Below the pieces are notes generated by a model, which worked only from the letters and a program-made list of their open reading frames with translations, did not search any database and was not told the origin of the DNA. From Spirochaeta cellobiosiphila DSM 17781 (GTDB lineage: Bacteria > Spirochaetota > Spirochaetia > DSM-17781), in NCBI RefSeq assembly GCF_000426705.1, contig NZ_KE384554.1:1-64000 (forward strand): a stretch of DNA of 64,000 bases, read 5' to 3'. This document shows positions 39,469-48,853 of this stretch, piece by piece. Position 1 is the first letter of the stretch, and each line of letters begins with the position of its first letter. A program made the translations under genes and the position numbers.

Positions 39469-40999
39469 ATCTACATCACGTAATACTGCTATTGTAATGG
39501 CTAGTACTTTGCTTTCCCGTATTCTTGGATATGTTCGTACTATGATTTTAGCTAAGTATTTTGGGATAACATGGATTGCAGATGTTCTTAATGGGGTATT
39601 TAATATCCCCAATAACCTGCGGAAATTGATGGCTGAAGGTGCTTTATCAAGTGCCTTTATACCGTCTCTAAGTTTAGCTGAAAAGGAAGATCCTAAAGAA
39701 GCGGTTAAATTAACAAAATCACTTTTGGGATTCCAATTAATAGTACTTATACCTTTAGGTTTGCTTGTACTTTTCTTTTCTTATCCTATTATAAATACAC
39801 TTTTAGTTTATGATAATGAGGCTAAACGCGTTTTGGCTTCGCAAATCTTTAAATATTTTATTTGGTATTTGCCATTGGTTTCCATAAGTGCTGTCATTAT
39901 GGCAGTGTTAAATGTGAAGGGACGTTTTTTCTTAACATCTATTACTCCCATTATTTTTTCTATATCTGTCATAAGTTCTATAATTGTTTTTTATAAAAAA
40001 TTAGGTCCTTTTGGTATGGTCATTGGAGTCTTAGTAGGAGGAGTATTACAGATACTCATCCAATTACCGGTATTCTTCCGCGAAAAATTTTCGATAATAC
40101 CGTCTTTTAACTTTCAATCCCCCTTAATGAAGAAAGTTTTAACAAACTGGCTTCCTATTATGGTAACTTCTTCTATATTCACTGTAAATCAACTGGTTGC
40201 TCATAATTTAGCTTCCAGATTGACAGAAGGAAGTATTGCAGCCTTTAGTTATGCCATTGTTTTCTGGCAATTGCCCTATGGATTATTCACTAATGCTACT
40301 ACTACTGTCTTATTTCCCAAGATGAGTAAGGAAATTGCTAATAAAGAATATGAAAAGGCAAAGTCTACAATGTTGAGAGGGTTAAGTAATCTTATAAGTT
40401 TTCAAATTCCTTCTTCTTTATATCTATTTGTAGCAGGTTTACCTTTAATCGCAGTGTCCTTACAGAAAGGAAACTTTGACCTTGCAGGAACAATTCTGAC
40501 TAATAAGGTGCTTATTCAATTCACAATCGGATTATTTTTTGTCGGAGCCTATAATTTTACAAACCGATACTTCTATAGCCAAGGTAATTATTTCATACCT
40601 CTTAAATCTTCTATCCTCGTTGTAATATGTGATGTCGGATTAAGTATATATCTCATGCACACCAAATTAGGTGTTGCTGGTTTAGCTACAGCCAATTCCA
40701 TATCTTTTATCATAGGCTTATTCTATTTATTTGCTAACAAGGGGATAAAGGTAAGCTTTCATGATGTAATTCCTCTTTTAAACACAACTGTCAAATGTGT
40801 AGTCGGATCTATAGTACCATTAATTGGATTAATTGGCTTTGTGTATTATCTTAAAGGTATATGGAGTCAAGGAAGTACTATTGAAGGGTTTACAATTCTA
40901 GCCATTGGGTCCTTAATCTATGGACTACTAACTCTAACTTTTTACTATTTGGTTAAAGTCGACTTTATACGTGAACTAATTAATAAGAGGCGCAGATGA
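39455..40999 (+). CDS. murJ: Lipid II flippase MurJ
   Basis: MurJ flips the peptidoglycan precursor lipid II across the inner membrane. The 514-residue protein is polytopic (about 14 helices) and starts with the family pattern STSRNTAIVMASTLLSRILGYVR, followed by FNIPNNLRKLMAEGALSSAF. It overlaps tgt by 14 bp and the next gene by ATGA. Borrelia and Treponema keep murJ after tgt as well. Confidence 0.94.
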   Translation: MGKNRSTSRNTAIVMASTLLSRILGYVRTMILAKYFGITWIADVLNGVFNIPNNLRKLMAEGALSSAFIPSLSLAEKEDPKEAVKLTKSLLGFQLIVLIPLGLLVLFFSYPIINTLLVYDNEAKRVLASQIFKYFIWYLPLVSISAVIMAVLNVKGRFFLTSITPIIFSISVISSIIVFYKKLGPFGMVIGVLVGGVLQILIQLPVFFREKFSIIPSFNFQSPLMKKVLTNWLPIMVTSSIFTVNQLVAHNLASRLTEGSIAAFSYAIVFWQLPYGLFTNATTTVLFPKMSKEIANKEYEKAKSTMLRGLSNLISFQIPSSLYLFVAGLPLIAVSLQKGNFDLAGTILTNKVLIQFTIGLFFVGAYNFTNRYFYSQGNYFIPLKSSILVVICDVGLSIYLMHTKLGVAGLATANSISFIIGLFYLFANKGIKVSFHDVIPLLNTTVKCVVGSIVPLIGLIGFVYYLKGIWSQGSTIEGFTILAIGSLIYGLLTLTFYYLVKVDFIRELINKRRR

Positions 41000-42378
41000 T
41001 ATATTTATTTCTTTTAATATCTTTGCTTATAACTCCTGTTTATGGTGATGATGATATAAAGAGCATTAAACAGGATCGTAAAGATACCATTCAATTCGGA
41101 ATAGATGATCAAGTTATTAGTCTCATCACTGACTTAAAAAAAGAAAAGGAAGAAGAATATAATGCAGATTTGTTAAAACTACTGGATCAGTCATCAAATA
41201 CTAAACTTAACAATGCCATACTTGATTTGTTCAAAGAGCAAGAGACTGATATCGCAGCAGAATGGGCCCTTAATGCCTTAAAGACTGAGGCTTTTGATGA
41301 CCAAGCCTCGATATTAGCTAGTTTATCCTATCTTCGAATCATCAAGTATAAAGATTTACGTTCTGTAGTGGATGATTATTTAGAAGATGAAGACCGAGTT
41401 ATTTCTTTAGAAGCCATACGAGATCTTGGAGCTGTTGGAGATGCTGATGATGCTAAGCACTTATTGGATTTATTAGATGATGACGATATAGACGATAGTG
41501 TTCGTCCTGAAATACTACGAAGCTTAGGACGTATTCATAATATAGACACTCTAGAACGTATTATTAAAATCGCTGATAGTGATGAAGAAGATAAGGATAT
41601 GCGTTTGGCTGCAATATGGGCATTAGGAGAAATAGAGACTAGTGAAAGTCACAATGTCCTAATTTCCATTATGACTGATCAAGATCCCTTTATTAGGACG
41701 GAAGCTTTAGGCGCTTTAATTAAACATAAAAATGAAGATCTATCAGAACTATTTATTAAGTCCTTACGAGATTCTTACTGGAAGATTAGAATTGAAGCCC
41801 TTAAAGGAATAGGGGAGAAGAAATATACAGAGGCTCTGGATAATGTTATTTATATGGCTAGGAAGGATCCAGTCGAAAAGGTTCAACTTCAGGCTATGGA
41901 TACTGTAGGTCAATTCGAATCGGGTAAAGGTAAAAGCTATCTCAAGGAATTATTTGAGAATAAAGATACTAAGCCTAAATTACGGCAAAAAGCTTTTCTT
42001 GTACTATTAGAACATGATAAGGGCAGTCTGAAGTCCTCAATTGAAAAAGTAATGAAAGAGGAATGGGATGAAGATAAATCATGGATACTAGATGTTATTG
42101 GTAAAAACATAGCAACAACAAAATATTCTGGATTCAGTAGCCTTTATGAAAAGTTTCTCACTCACAAGAATTATATCATCCAGATATATGGCTTAAGAGG
42201 TATTGAAAATAATAATCTAACAGGTATGAAGAATAAAATAATCCCTCTAGCAGGAGAAAAGCAAAACGGTTTTCTAAGAAAATATGCTTACTCCGTACTA
42301 GAAGAAATGGGCATGTCCAAGGATGCTGTAGACAAAGCCAATGAATCAGAAACTAAGAAGAACGAACCTGACGCATAA
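40996..42378 (+). CDS. Secreted HEAT-repeat protein
   Basis: A 460-residue protein with a signal peptide (MIYLFLLISLLITPVYG) and a solenoid of HEAT-like repeats through most of its length, for example VISLEAIRDLGAVGD, EILRSLGRIHN, LAAIWALGEIET, RTEALGALIKHKN and RIEALKGIGEKK. Very acidic overall. It overlaps murJ by ATGA and is the end of the plus-strand operon; its last 26 bp overlap the convergent VWA gene. Probably a periplasmic scaffold, with no partner known. Confidence 0.8.
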   Translation: MIYLFLLISLLITPVYGDDDIKSIKQDRKDTIQFGIDDQVISLITDLKKEKEEEYNADLLKLLDQSSNTKLNNAILDLFKEQETDIAAEWALNALKTEAFDDQASILASLSYLRIIKYKDLRSVVDDYLEDEDRVISLEAIRDLGAVGDADDAKHLLDLLDDDDIDDSVRPEILRSLGRIHNIDTLERIIKIADSDEEDKDMRLAAIWALGEIETSESHNVLISIMTDQDPFIRTEALGALIKHKNEDLSELFIKSLRDSYWKIRIEALKGIGEKKYTEALDNVIYMARKDPVEKVQLQAMDTVGQFESGKGKSYLKELFENKDTKPKLRQKAFLVLLEHDKGSLKSSIEKVMKEEWDEDKSWILDVIGKNIATTKYSGFSSLYEKFLTHKNYIIQIYGLRGIENNNLTGMKNKIIPLAGEKQNGFLRKYAYSVLEEMGMSKDAVDKANESETKKNEPDA

Positions 42379-44311
42379 GAGCATTTAGTTCATCCAAAGG
42401 TGAACGGTAAGGTTCAAAATATATGGAAAGTATCTGGTTGGTTTTAGATTTTACTTTTATCTCCACTCCAACACAATCTTTAATTAACTCTTCTGTATTA
42501 AGTACATTGTTATTAGATTGATTACGGTAAAAGTTATAATGACCGTTTTCTAATGTTATCTTTCCAATGTATCCATTTATAGGTTTAAGAAAAATCTTAA
42601 AACTATGATTACGACCACCTACTATATGGCTTTGACCATCCTGAAAATATTTCGTATTAAAATTCCCTTGATATCTATTTTGTTCCACTAAACCGCCTTC
42701 CATAAAAACCCTCATTAATAGAGCTTTTGGTAAGCCATTCTCGTCTAGTGAAGCCATGATCGGTGGTTTATATGGGGTTTCTCTTCTTTGTTCTCCATAA
42801 TGTTGTGGAGAGGGTGAAGACAAGTCTGTTGCATCAGAATTATTGGATAAAGAAGCAAGACTTATCTTTTGACCTTTTTTAACATGAGATCTCTTTTTCT
42901 CTGTACGTAGTGGTAGGCTATTAGCTGTTGGAGAAGAACTTCCTCCAGAAGTAGATAAGGACGTTCTCTTCACCGAAGGATTCCTGGTCTGTGAAGAGAT
43001 ATCATTATCACTAACCAAAGCTGTTTGCTTTTGTTGTTCTTCCTTATAAGAAGCTCTGGAATTGTGCACCACATTTTCCTGTTCCCGATTACGGGAAGCA
43101 AGAGGAAGAGACATGGAATGAGAGATCTTTAAGAATACAGAAAACAATATAATAATAACAAGTACACCTACAAAAAGAGTAGCTATAATTAAAACAATAT
43201 TCTTATCGAAGAAGCCATTTTCTTTCAATTCATAAGTTATCACAAAGTTATTAGGAGTTGCATCAAACCCTTTTGCAAAATTAAACCGGAACACATCCTG
43301 TTGTTGTCCATTCTCAATAGATGATGGGAAATCAACAGATAGTTTAATATTCCTTTCTTTTTGAGGATCTAGAAAAATATCAACAGGACTTGCCAAAACA
43401 TTACGATTATCAACAAATAGTTTTCGTATTTTAATTAAGTTAGCTTGGTTGGTATTATTAATGAGATGTATCTTAATTTTTCCAGAACGTTTAATAATCC
43501 CCAAATCCCTTTCCATTGTAATTCTGGGTAAACCAAGAGCTTTTTCTGACATATCTTCTGTTTGTTCAAAGTTAACAACAGGAGTATTTAACTCATTAGA
43601 CAAATCCTCGTACACATTTGTACCTAAAGGTTCTGAATTATCTTTTGGTTCTTCTTTGTTTAATGCTGGATTAATACTATTAGAGGAGGACGTCTTTCCC
43701 TTTGAATCAGTTTGAGAAGAAGACTCTTCCTCAGTGTTAACTAAATCAGAAGTAGAGTCTTTAACTTCAATATCAATCTGGTCATCTTGCTTTTCATTGA
43801 TCTGAATTAAATTAATATTCCATCCTTCCTGACGAAGAATATCTCCCTTTTTCTTGATAGCCTCTTTCAACGCCTCTTGAGAATTAAATACATAACTTGA
43901 TCCTGGAGGAGGATCATGTATTCCATCTGTTAATACGAGGATGACTTTCTGGCTCTCAGGAGCTAAATCACTGGTATACTGATGTAGATAGTCTAATGCT
44001 AATAATAGATCCGTGTATTCCCCTAATGGTTGAATTAATAATAGTTGGTTTAGAGTTTGTTCTATATCAGCCTTTGAATTAATCTGACGTGTAATCTCCA
44101 AATTTGGTTTTTCATCAAAACTAATAAAATAAAAGTGATCTCCTATATTGAGATGTTTCTTAAGAAGATCTGTAAAAAGATAATCATTAACATCTTTATA
44201 GGAGTCAAACATGGACGAAGATGTATCCATAAGAACGATAACGTCCTTATTTTCTGCCCACAGTAGGTGTGCAGAAAATAATAGGACTAATAATAATAGT
44301 TTTTGGCGCAT
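42353..44311 (-). CDS. VWA-domain membrane protein with FHA-like C-terminus
   Basis: The 652-residue protein has a signal peptide, then a von Willebrand A domain with the MIDAS motif DTSSS (Asp29, Ser31, Ser33) and VLTDGIHD. A Ser/Thr/Glu-rich linker, a beta domain near 270-360 and one membrane helix (about 372-394) follow. The cytoplasmic part has a long Ser-rich linker and a C-terminal region (SHIVGGRNHSFKIFL... IGKI) that recalls an FHA fold but lacks the usual Ser/His pair. A metal-dependent adhesion domain outside joined to a possible cytoplasmic reader suggests envelope sensing. It is 17 bp downstream of the GreA-fusion gene. Confidence 0.75.
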   Translation of the reverse strand: MRQKLLLLVLLFSAHLLWAENKDVIVLMDTSSSMFDSYKDVNDYLFTDLLKKHLNIGDHFYFISFDEKPNLEITRQINSKADIEQTLNQLLLIQPLGEYTDLLLALDYLHQYTSDLAPESQKVILVLTDGIHDPPPGSSYVFNSQEALKEAIKKKGDILRQEGWNINLIQINEKQDDQIDIEVKDSTSDLVNTEEESSSQTDSKGKTSSSNSINPALNKEEPKDNSEPLGTNVYEDLSNELNTPVVNFEQTEDMSEKALGLPRITMERDLGIIKRSGKIKIHLINNTNQANLIKIRKLFVDNRNVLASPVDIFLDPQKERNIKLSVDFPSSIENGQQQDVFRFNFAKGFDATPNNFVITYELKENGFFDKNIVLIIATLFVGVLVIIILFSVFLKISHSMSLPLASRNREQENVVHNSRASYKEEQQKQTALVSDNDISSQTRNPSVKRTSLSTSGGSSSPTANSLPLRTEKKRSHVKKGQKISLASLSNNSDATDLSSPSPQHYGEQRRETPYKPPIMASLDENGLPKALLMRVFMEGGLVEQNRYQGNFNTKYFQDGQSHIVGGRNHSFKIFLKPINGYIGKITLENGHYNFYRNQSNNNVLNTEELIKDCVGVEIKVKSKTNQILSIYFEPYRSPLDELNALMRQVRSS

Positions 44312-44328
44312 TAATGTACCTTGTGTTA

Positions 44329-47028
44329 TTAAAAGTTTAGTACGGTGATGCCTTCAACCTTGTATTCATATTCTCTTTCATTGATGGTGAATTTCAAAGA
44401 ATCACCAACTTTACCTTCGAGAAGTTCATGACCTAAAGGAGATAAGTAAGAGATAACCTTGTTATTAGGATCAGATTCCCATGGTCCAAGGATGCTATAC
44501 TCTTCCTCTTCATTTGTATTTAGATTGGTTAAAACCACCTTAGTACCAAAAGCTATTGTATCACCTTTTACATCTTTAGCATTAACAACTTTTGAATTCC
44601 CGATACCTGCTTTTAATTTTCCGACACTAACATTTAGATATTCCTGTCTTTCCTTACCAGCTTTGTATTCTGCATTCTCTTTTAAGTCTCCTAATTCAAT
44701 AGCAGAACCTATTTCTGCAGAGTTCTTAGGTATTTCGACTTCAATGATTTGTTTAAGTTCTTGTTGCTTAGCATTGTAGCTTGCCAAAGTACAAAGAATA
44801 GCTTTTGGAGCTGCTTTTCGCTTAGTTTCGCTTGCTTGAACGCCTCTCGTGAAGAACTTGAAGTCAGGGAATCTATCTGTGATGATATTTTTAAGGTTAA
44901 TAACAAGGGTAGGATCAAGATCTTTGACATCTTCCAGAAGTGTAATCAAGCGAGACACACTTTCTGCATCTGCTGTTTCAAAATGAGTCTTGAGTTTTTC
45001 TTCTTTAAACAAGAAATTATGAATTTGTCTGTTATATTTTCTATTGTTAGATACTTCTTTACGGTTTTCAATATCCCGTCCTGTAATATCTAATAAGTGA
45101 ATCATGGCAATATAGAATTTTTCGGAATGAAATCCTAATTCTTCAAACCATGGTTCTTCTACAATGTTTCTTGCAATCCAAATAAGAGCTTCCCTCATAT
45201 CTCTGTATCTTTCTAAGATATTAGATATCAAACCTTGAAGCTCTTCCGTTTTCTTATTATTTCGTAATTCATCTACAATGAACCTAGTCAGGTAGTAGGG
45301 GAACAAGTTGCAATAGATTTCAGGCCAATTAGCAACATTCTTCTTAACCTGTATAAGAAACTCTTTTCGAAGATCGCTGTCATCAAGTTTTTGAAAAAGA
45401 TCATTGATATCCTCTATTTCATCAAATAATTCAATGAACTTGTAATTATATCCAGGGTTAAGGAAAGGATACTGTTTAACAAGTTTTTGAATAAGTAGAA
45501 AAGATCCCATTACTTGTTCATTAACATTACTAAAGGTTTTTAAGAAGTTGGAAAAATAGGCGAATAGTTCCAAGAAGTATTCACTTTCAGGATCTGATAA
45601 TTTAAGAAACTCATGCAGAGTGGATATTCTATTAAAAAAGTTTTTTTCAGCCTTAAACGTATTGAAAGCTTTCTCTTCAAAAGAAATTGGCTTATCACGA
45701 ACAACAAACTGATCTGCTTTATCAGGAAGGTTACCGAATTCGGAGTTAGTTTTTAAAGTCTGGCGAGCTTCAGTTGACCAACTAGACCATTCCCCTTGTG
45801 TTAGGACAAAAGGAACAAGTTCTTTTTTGATCTTCTTCATATCTGCAACATTATCAAAACTCTTAATGATCATTTTAAGAGCCCAGGGAATGTCTTTTTT
45901 TACAGATTTCTTAAGTTTTTCTTTTGACCAAATTGCTTTTAAAACCCAAATATGATCTTTTTGAAGGGAGGTTAGAGCACTAACTGCCATCTTAAGAGAC
46001 ATTGAGTGTCCTCGTTTCCGTACAAAATCAATAACAATGTTGTCACCTTCGATTTTGCTTATCCGCCCAACACCCCAAGTTTTGTGATGTACAAAGTTAC
46101 CCTTGTCAAAACTAATATGTTTTTCAAAATCACTAATGGCTTCATGAACATTACGCCATCCCTGTGATAGATTTGATACGCGAATATATTCATCTAACTG
46201 ACTGTGACCTTCATATTTCTTTTTATAGATATCTACTATGTCTTTACGAGCCTTAAGATTCTTTGCATCATAGGATAGAATTCTCTTTAGAACTTCTAGA
46301 GCTTGATCCCACATTTCCTTTTCTTTTAACACAGGAAAATAATCTTCCAGTAGTAGGGATGCTCTTTCATTGCTCATACTCTTGGCAATTTTTCTTTCAA
46401 GAAGGAAGAAAAGGTCAAAATCTTCAGGAATATATTGAATCAGTTTAATCCAAATATCCCTAATGTTGGTATACATCTTTTTGTTGATGTATCTGTGCAT
46501 GGCTTTCTTGTAGTATTCTACAGCTGCTTCTGTATCACCTTTTTCTTCTTTTGATTCAGCAATCTTTCGAACGATGTCTGCTTCTTCAAAATCAACTTTG
46601 ATTAAGCGTTCCCATACATCATAAAGTTTTTCTTCATCACTTTCGTTAGTATAACATTCAGTAAGTGTTCTAAGGGCATACTTGTTTTCACCAAAACTCA
46701 AGATTCTGTTGGCTAAATATTCAACAATATTCCACTTGTGATTTCGTGAGAATAAGTTAATCAACATGACTATATTAGAATCATCTACCAATTGCTTACC
46801 TAAGGAAATCATTCCCGATAAATAGAGAGCAATAATGGAATTCTTGGAATCAACCAAGTGGGTGTTACAGATTTCTAGTATTTCATCTTCTGTTTCTGAA
46901 TCATCAATTTTATCGAGCAGATTATCTAATTCTGAAAAATTACCGATCGAAAAGTTGTTAAGAGTTGTTCGTGTCCACTGCTCTTCGTGCAGCTTCTCGG
47001 TAATCTCTTTAATAATCTCTTCACTCAT
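44329..47028 (-). CDS. Large TPR protein with C-terminal GreA domain
   Basis: The 899-residue protein ends with a complete GreA module: an N-terminal coiled coil (SAIELGDLKENAEYKAGKER holds the two acidic tip residues in the family pattern) and the FKBP-like part ending in YKVEGITVLNF. GreA rescues backtracked RNA polymerase by stimulating transcript cleavage. The first ~700 residues are helical, with TPR-like repeats (VEYYKKAMHRYINKKMYTN), and a small beta insertion around 320-355 (HHKTWGVGRISKIEGDNIV) that resembles a CarD/SH3-like fold. A GreA of about 900 residues is known in Borrelia, so this is a lineage feature and not an assembly error. No separate greA is seen in the window. Confidence 0.85.
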   Translation of the reverse strand: MSEEIIKEITEKLHEEQWTRTTLNNFSIGNFSELDNLLDKIDDSETEDEILEICNTHLVDSKNSIIALYLSGMISLGKQLVDDSNIVMLINLFSRNHKWNIVEYLANRILSFGENKYALRTLTECYTNESDEEKLYDVWERLIKVDFEEADIVRKIAESKEEKGDTEAAVEYYKKAMHRYINKKMYTNIRDIWIKLIQYIPEDFDLFFLLERKIAKSMSNERASLLLEDYFPVLKEKEMWDQALEVLKRILSYDAKNLKARKDIVDIYKKKYEGHSQLDEYIRVSNLSQGWRNVHEAISDFEKHISFDKGNFVHHKTWGVGRISKIEGDNIVIDFVRKRGHSMSLKMAVSALTSLQKDHIWVLKAIWSKEKLKKSVKKDIPWALKMIIKSFDNVADMKKIKKELVPFVLTQGEWSSWSTEARQTLKTNSEFGNLPDKADQFVVRDKPISFEEKAFNTFKAEKNFFNRISTLHEFLKLSDPESEYFLELFAYFSNFLKTFSNVNEQVMGSFLLIQKLVKQYPFLNPGYNYKFIELFDEIEDINDLFQKLDDSDLRKEFLIQVKKNVANWPEIYCNLFPYYLTRFIVDELRNNKKTEELQGLISNILERYRDMREALIWIARNIVEEPWFEELGFHSEKFYIAMIHLLDITGRDIENRKEVSNNRKYNRQIHNFLFKEEKLKTHFETADAESVSRLITLLEDVKDLDPTLVINLKNIITDRFPDFKFFTRGVQASETKRKAAPKAILCTLASYNAKQQELKQIIEVEIPKNSAEIGSAIELGDLKENAEYKAGKERQEYLNVSVGKLKAGIGNSKVVNAKDVKGDTIAFGTKVVLTNLNTNEEEEYSILGPWESDPNNKVISYLSPLGHELLEGKVGDSLKFTINEREYEYKVEGITVLNF

Positions 47029-47046
47029 TTTGGTAAGCTCCTTGTG

Positions 47047-47997
47047 TTAGTTAATGTATTTCTGGTAAATCCTGGCATCCAGATGTTTGATGTTTTTCAA
47101 CATCTCATTTATACGGCTACGATCTTCTTTCTTACCTATATAGTGATCGATCAGCCAAAAGTAACGGTTTATCAACTTTGGAATTATGTACTTGGACTCC
47201 TCTTTGTTATCCTGCATCATAGCATTAAGTGAATATATTGATTGCTTGAGTTGACCAAGTTCTACCGGTTTAAGTTCTCGTTTTATATTAAATATTCCAT
47301 GCAAAACGCCATACACCGGAACCCATTCCTGCAGTTCTCTGCCGCTGTAACCATCCTCTTTTAAAGTATCCAAAAGTTTACGGATTAAACCTGATTCTAA
47401 ATATTCAAGTTCAATCTTTTCAGCTCCAATAAAAAAAGCTTCCCTAAAGAAGACTTTTGCGTATTTAAGCTGACCAATTAGTGCATAAGTATCAGCCAGT
47501 TCGGCATAGACACGTGCAGAAGGCATCTTACTAAGGGCATCTTCTAGATAGTCCTGTGCTTTTTCATAATCACCTATCCCTTTGTACAACCGCCCCAGTT
47601 TGAGCCTGACTTCAGGGGTTTTCTCACTAGTCTCGTCAATTATGGATTCATAACTCTTTATAGCTGAGTTAAATACCCATCTTTGAATGGCATGTGTAGC
47701 CATTAATTGATCCGCCTTAAGCTTAGGAACAAAACGAGACACAAAACCCTTCCATTCATAAAGTCTCACTTCTGCCAACTCTATAGAATCGTTAATGTTG
47801 TCTAGTTTATCTTTTCTTTGTCGCCAATACTCAACACATTTAAGTGCAGACAAAAGTTCCCAGTCATCGAAAGAGATCTGTAATGCCTGTTCTAATTTTT
47901 GCCCCGCCTTTTCAAATTGTCCTAATTCAAGGGCCTTATAGGCTTCATCCAGTAATGGTCTAAATTCAGTTGATCTTATTGAATTAGATGGTTTCAC
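47047..47997 (-). CDS. TPR-repeat protein
   Basis: A 316-residue cytoplasmic protein with TPR-type repeats (EAYKALELGQFEKAGQKLEQAL, KLGRLYKGIGDYEKAQDYLEDAL, ELADTYALIGQLKYAKVFF) and no signal peptide. It begins with GTG, is the first gene of the minus-strand operon TPR - GreA fusion - VWA, and has a strong promoter (48027-48054). Partner unknown; the operon suggests it works with the GreA-fusion protein. Confidence 0.75.
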   Translation of the reverse strand: MKPSNSIRSTEFRPLLDEAYKALELGQFEKAGQKLEQALQISFDDWELLSALKCVEYWRQRKDKLDNINDSIELAEVRLYEWKGFVSRFVPKLKADQLMATHAIQRWVFNSAIKSYESIIDETSEKTPEVRLKLGRLYKGIGDYEKAQDYLEDALSKMPSARVYAELADTYALIGQLKYAKVFFREAFFIGAEKIELEYLESGLIRKLLDTLKEDGYSGRELQEWVPVYGVLHGIFNIKRELKPVELGQLKQSIYSLNAMMQDNKEESKYIIPKLINRYFWLIDHYIGKKEDRSRINEMLKNIKHLDARIYQKYIN

Positions 47998-48026
47998 GAA
48001 TCAAAAATCCCATAGCCCTTATTTCT

Positions 48027-48054
48027 ATTATAGCAGACCTAAAATTTTAGTCAA
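48027..48054 (-). promoter_or_regulatory. Strong sigma-70 promoter for the TPR/GreA-fusion/VWA operon, with palindrome
   Basis: On the minus strand, TTGACT (48049-48054), a 16-bp spacer and TATAAT (48027-48032). The spacer and the edge of the -35 hold the perfect palindrome CTAAAATTTTAG (48039-48050), which could be an operator. The start would be near 48020, giving a leader of about 22 nt before the GTG at 47997. Confidence 0.7.
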
Positions 48055-48132
48055 TCTGAGTAAACTTAATTCTTTTAATTTGTGTTTGAATAACAGTTTG
48101 AATAAAAGGAATAAAAGTGTTAAAAGTTAACT

Positions 48133-48789
48133 ATGAATAAGCATACAATAATTGCGCCATCTTTCCTAGCGGCTGATTTTACATTAGGTAAAGAAAGTAT
48201 AAAACTTATGGAAGAAGGGGGTGCTGACTGGGTACATTTGGATGTTATGGATGGATCTTTTGTCCCTGACATAACCTTCGGGCATAAAATGGTAGGGGAT
48301 ATCAATACTAAAACAGATTTACCTCTAGATGTTCACTTAATGGTGGAACATCCCCAAAGTCATATAGATAACTTCATAAAAGCAGGTGCTGATTATATCA
48401 CCTTTCATATGGAAGCAGAGGTTCATTCCCATAGAACTGTGGAACTGATTAAACAAGGGGGTGTCAAAGCAGGCATAAGTATTGTTCCTTCGACCCCTGT
48501 AAGTGCTATTAAGGAGTTGATTCCTTATCTTGATCTAGTTCTTGTTATGACTGTAAATCCTGGATTTGGTGGTCAGATAATGATACCGAGATGTTTGAAC
48601 AAAATAGAAGAAATCAGAGAGATCTCAAGTCGTGTCAATCCTAGTCTATTAGTTAGTATTGATGGCGGTGTTAATAGTGATACTATTAATGTTATAAAAA
48701 CCTATGCACCGGATGTTATTGTAACAGGGAGTGCTTTCTTTAAGGCAAAAGACAAAAAGTCTTATATAAATACATTAAGAAGTAAATGA
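48133..48789 (+). CDS. rpe: Ribulose-phosphate 3-epimerase
   Basis: Rpe interconverts ribulose 5-phosphate and xylulose 5-phosphate in the pentose phosphate pathway. The 218-residue TIM barrel has APSFLAADF, the metal-binding HLDVMDGSFVPDITFG, HLMVEHP, MTVNPGFGGQ and SIDGGVN. Length is normal. There is no Shine-Dalgarno; the sequence upstream has TTGAAT (48098-48103), 17 bp, TAAAAG (48121-48126), which would start transcription at the ATG itself. Confidence 0.95.
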   Translation: MNKHTIIAPSFLAADFTLGKESIKLMEEGGADWVHLDVMDGSFVPDITFGHKMVGDINTKTDLPLDVHLMVEHPQSHIDNFIKAGADYITFHMEAEVHSHRTVELIKQGGVKAGISIVPSTPVSAIKELIPYLDLVLVMTVNPGFGGQIMIPRCLNKIEEIREISSRVNPSLLVSIDGGVNSDTINVIKTYAPDVIVTGSAFFKAKDKKSYINTLRSK

Positions 48790-48853
48790 GATATAGATTA
48801 AGACACAATGTGTCGATAATTGATTAAGAAAACTACCATTTTAGGTCGAGGTT

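Noticed and set aside
44749-45093. A 114-codon plus-strand ORF opposite the GreA-fusion gene
   Set aside because: It lies fully within a well-supported gene and has no ribosome site or recognisable product.
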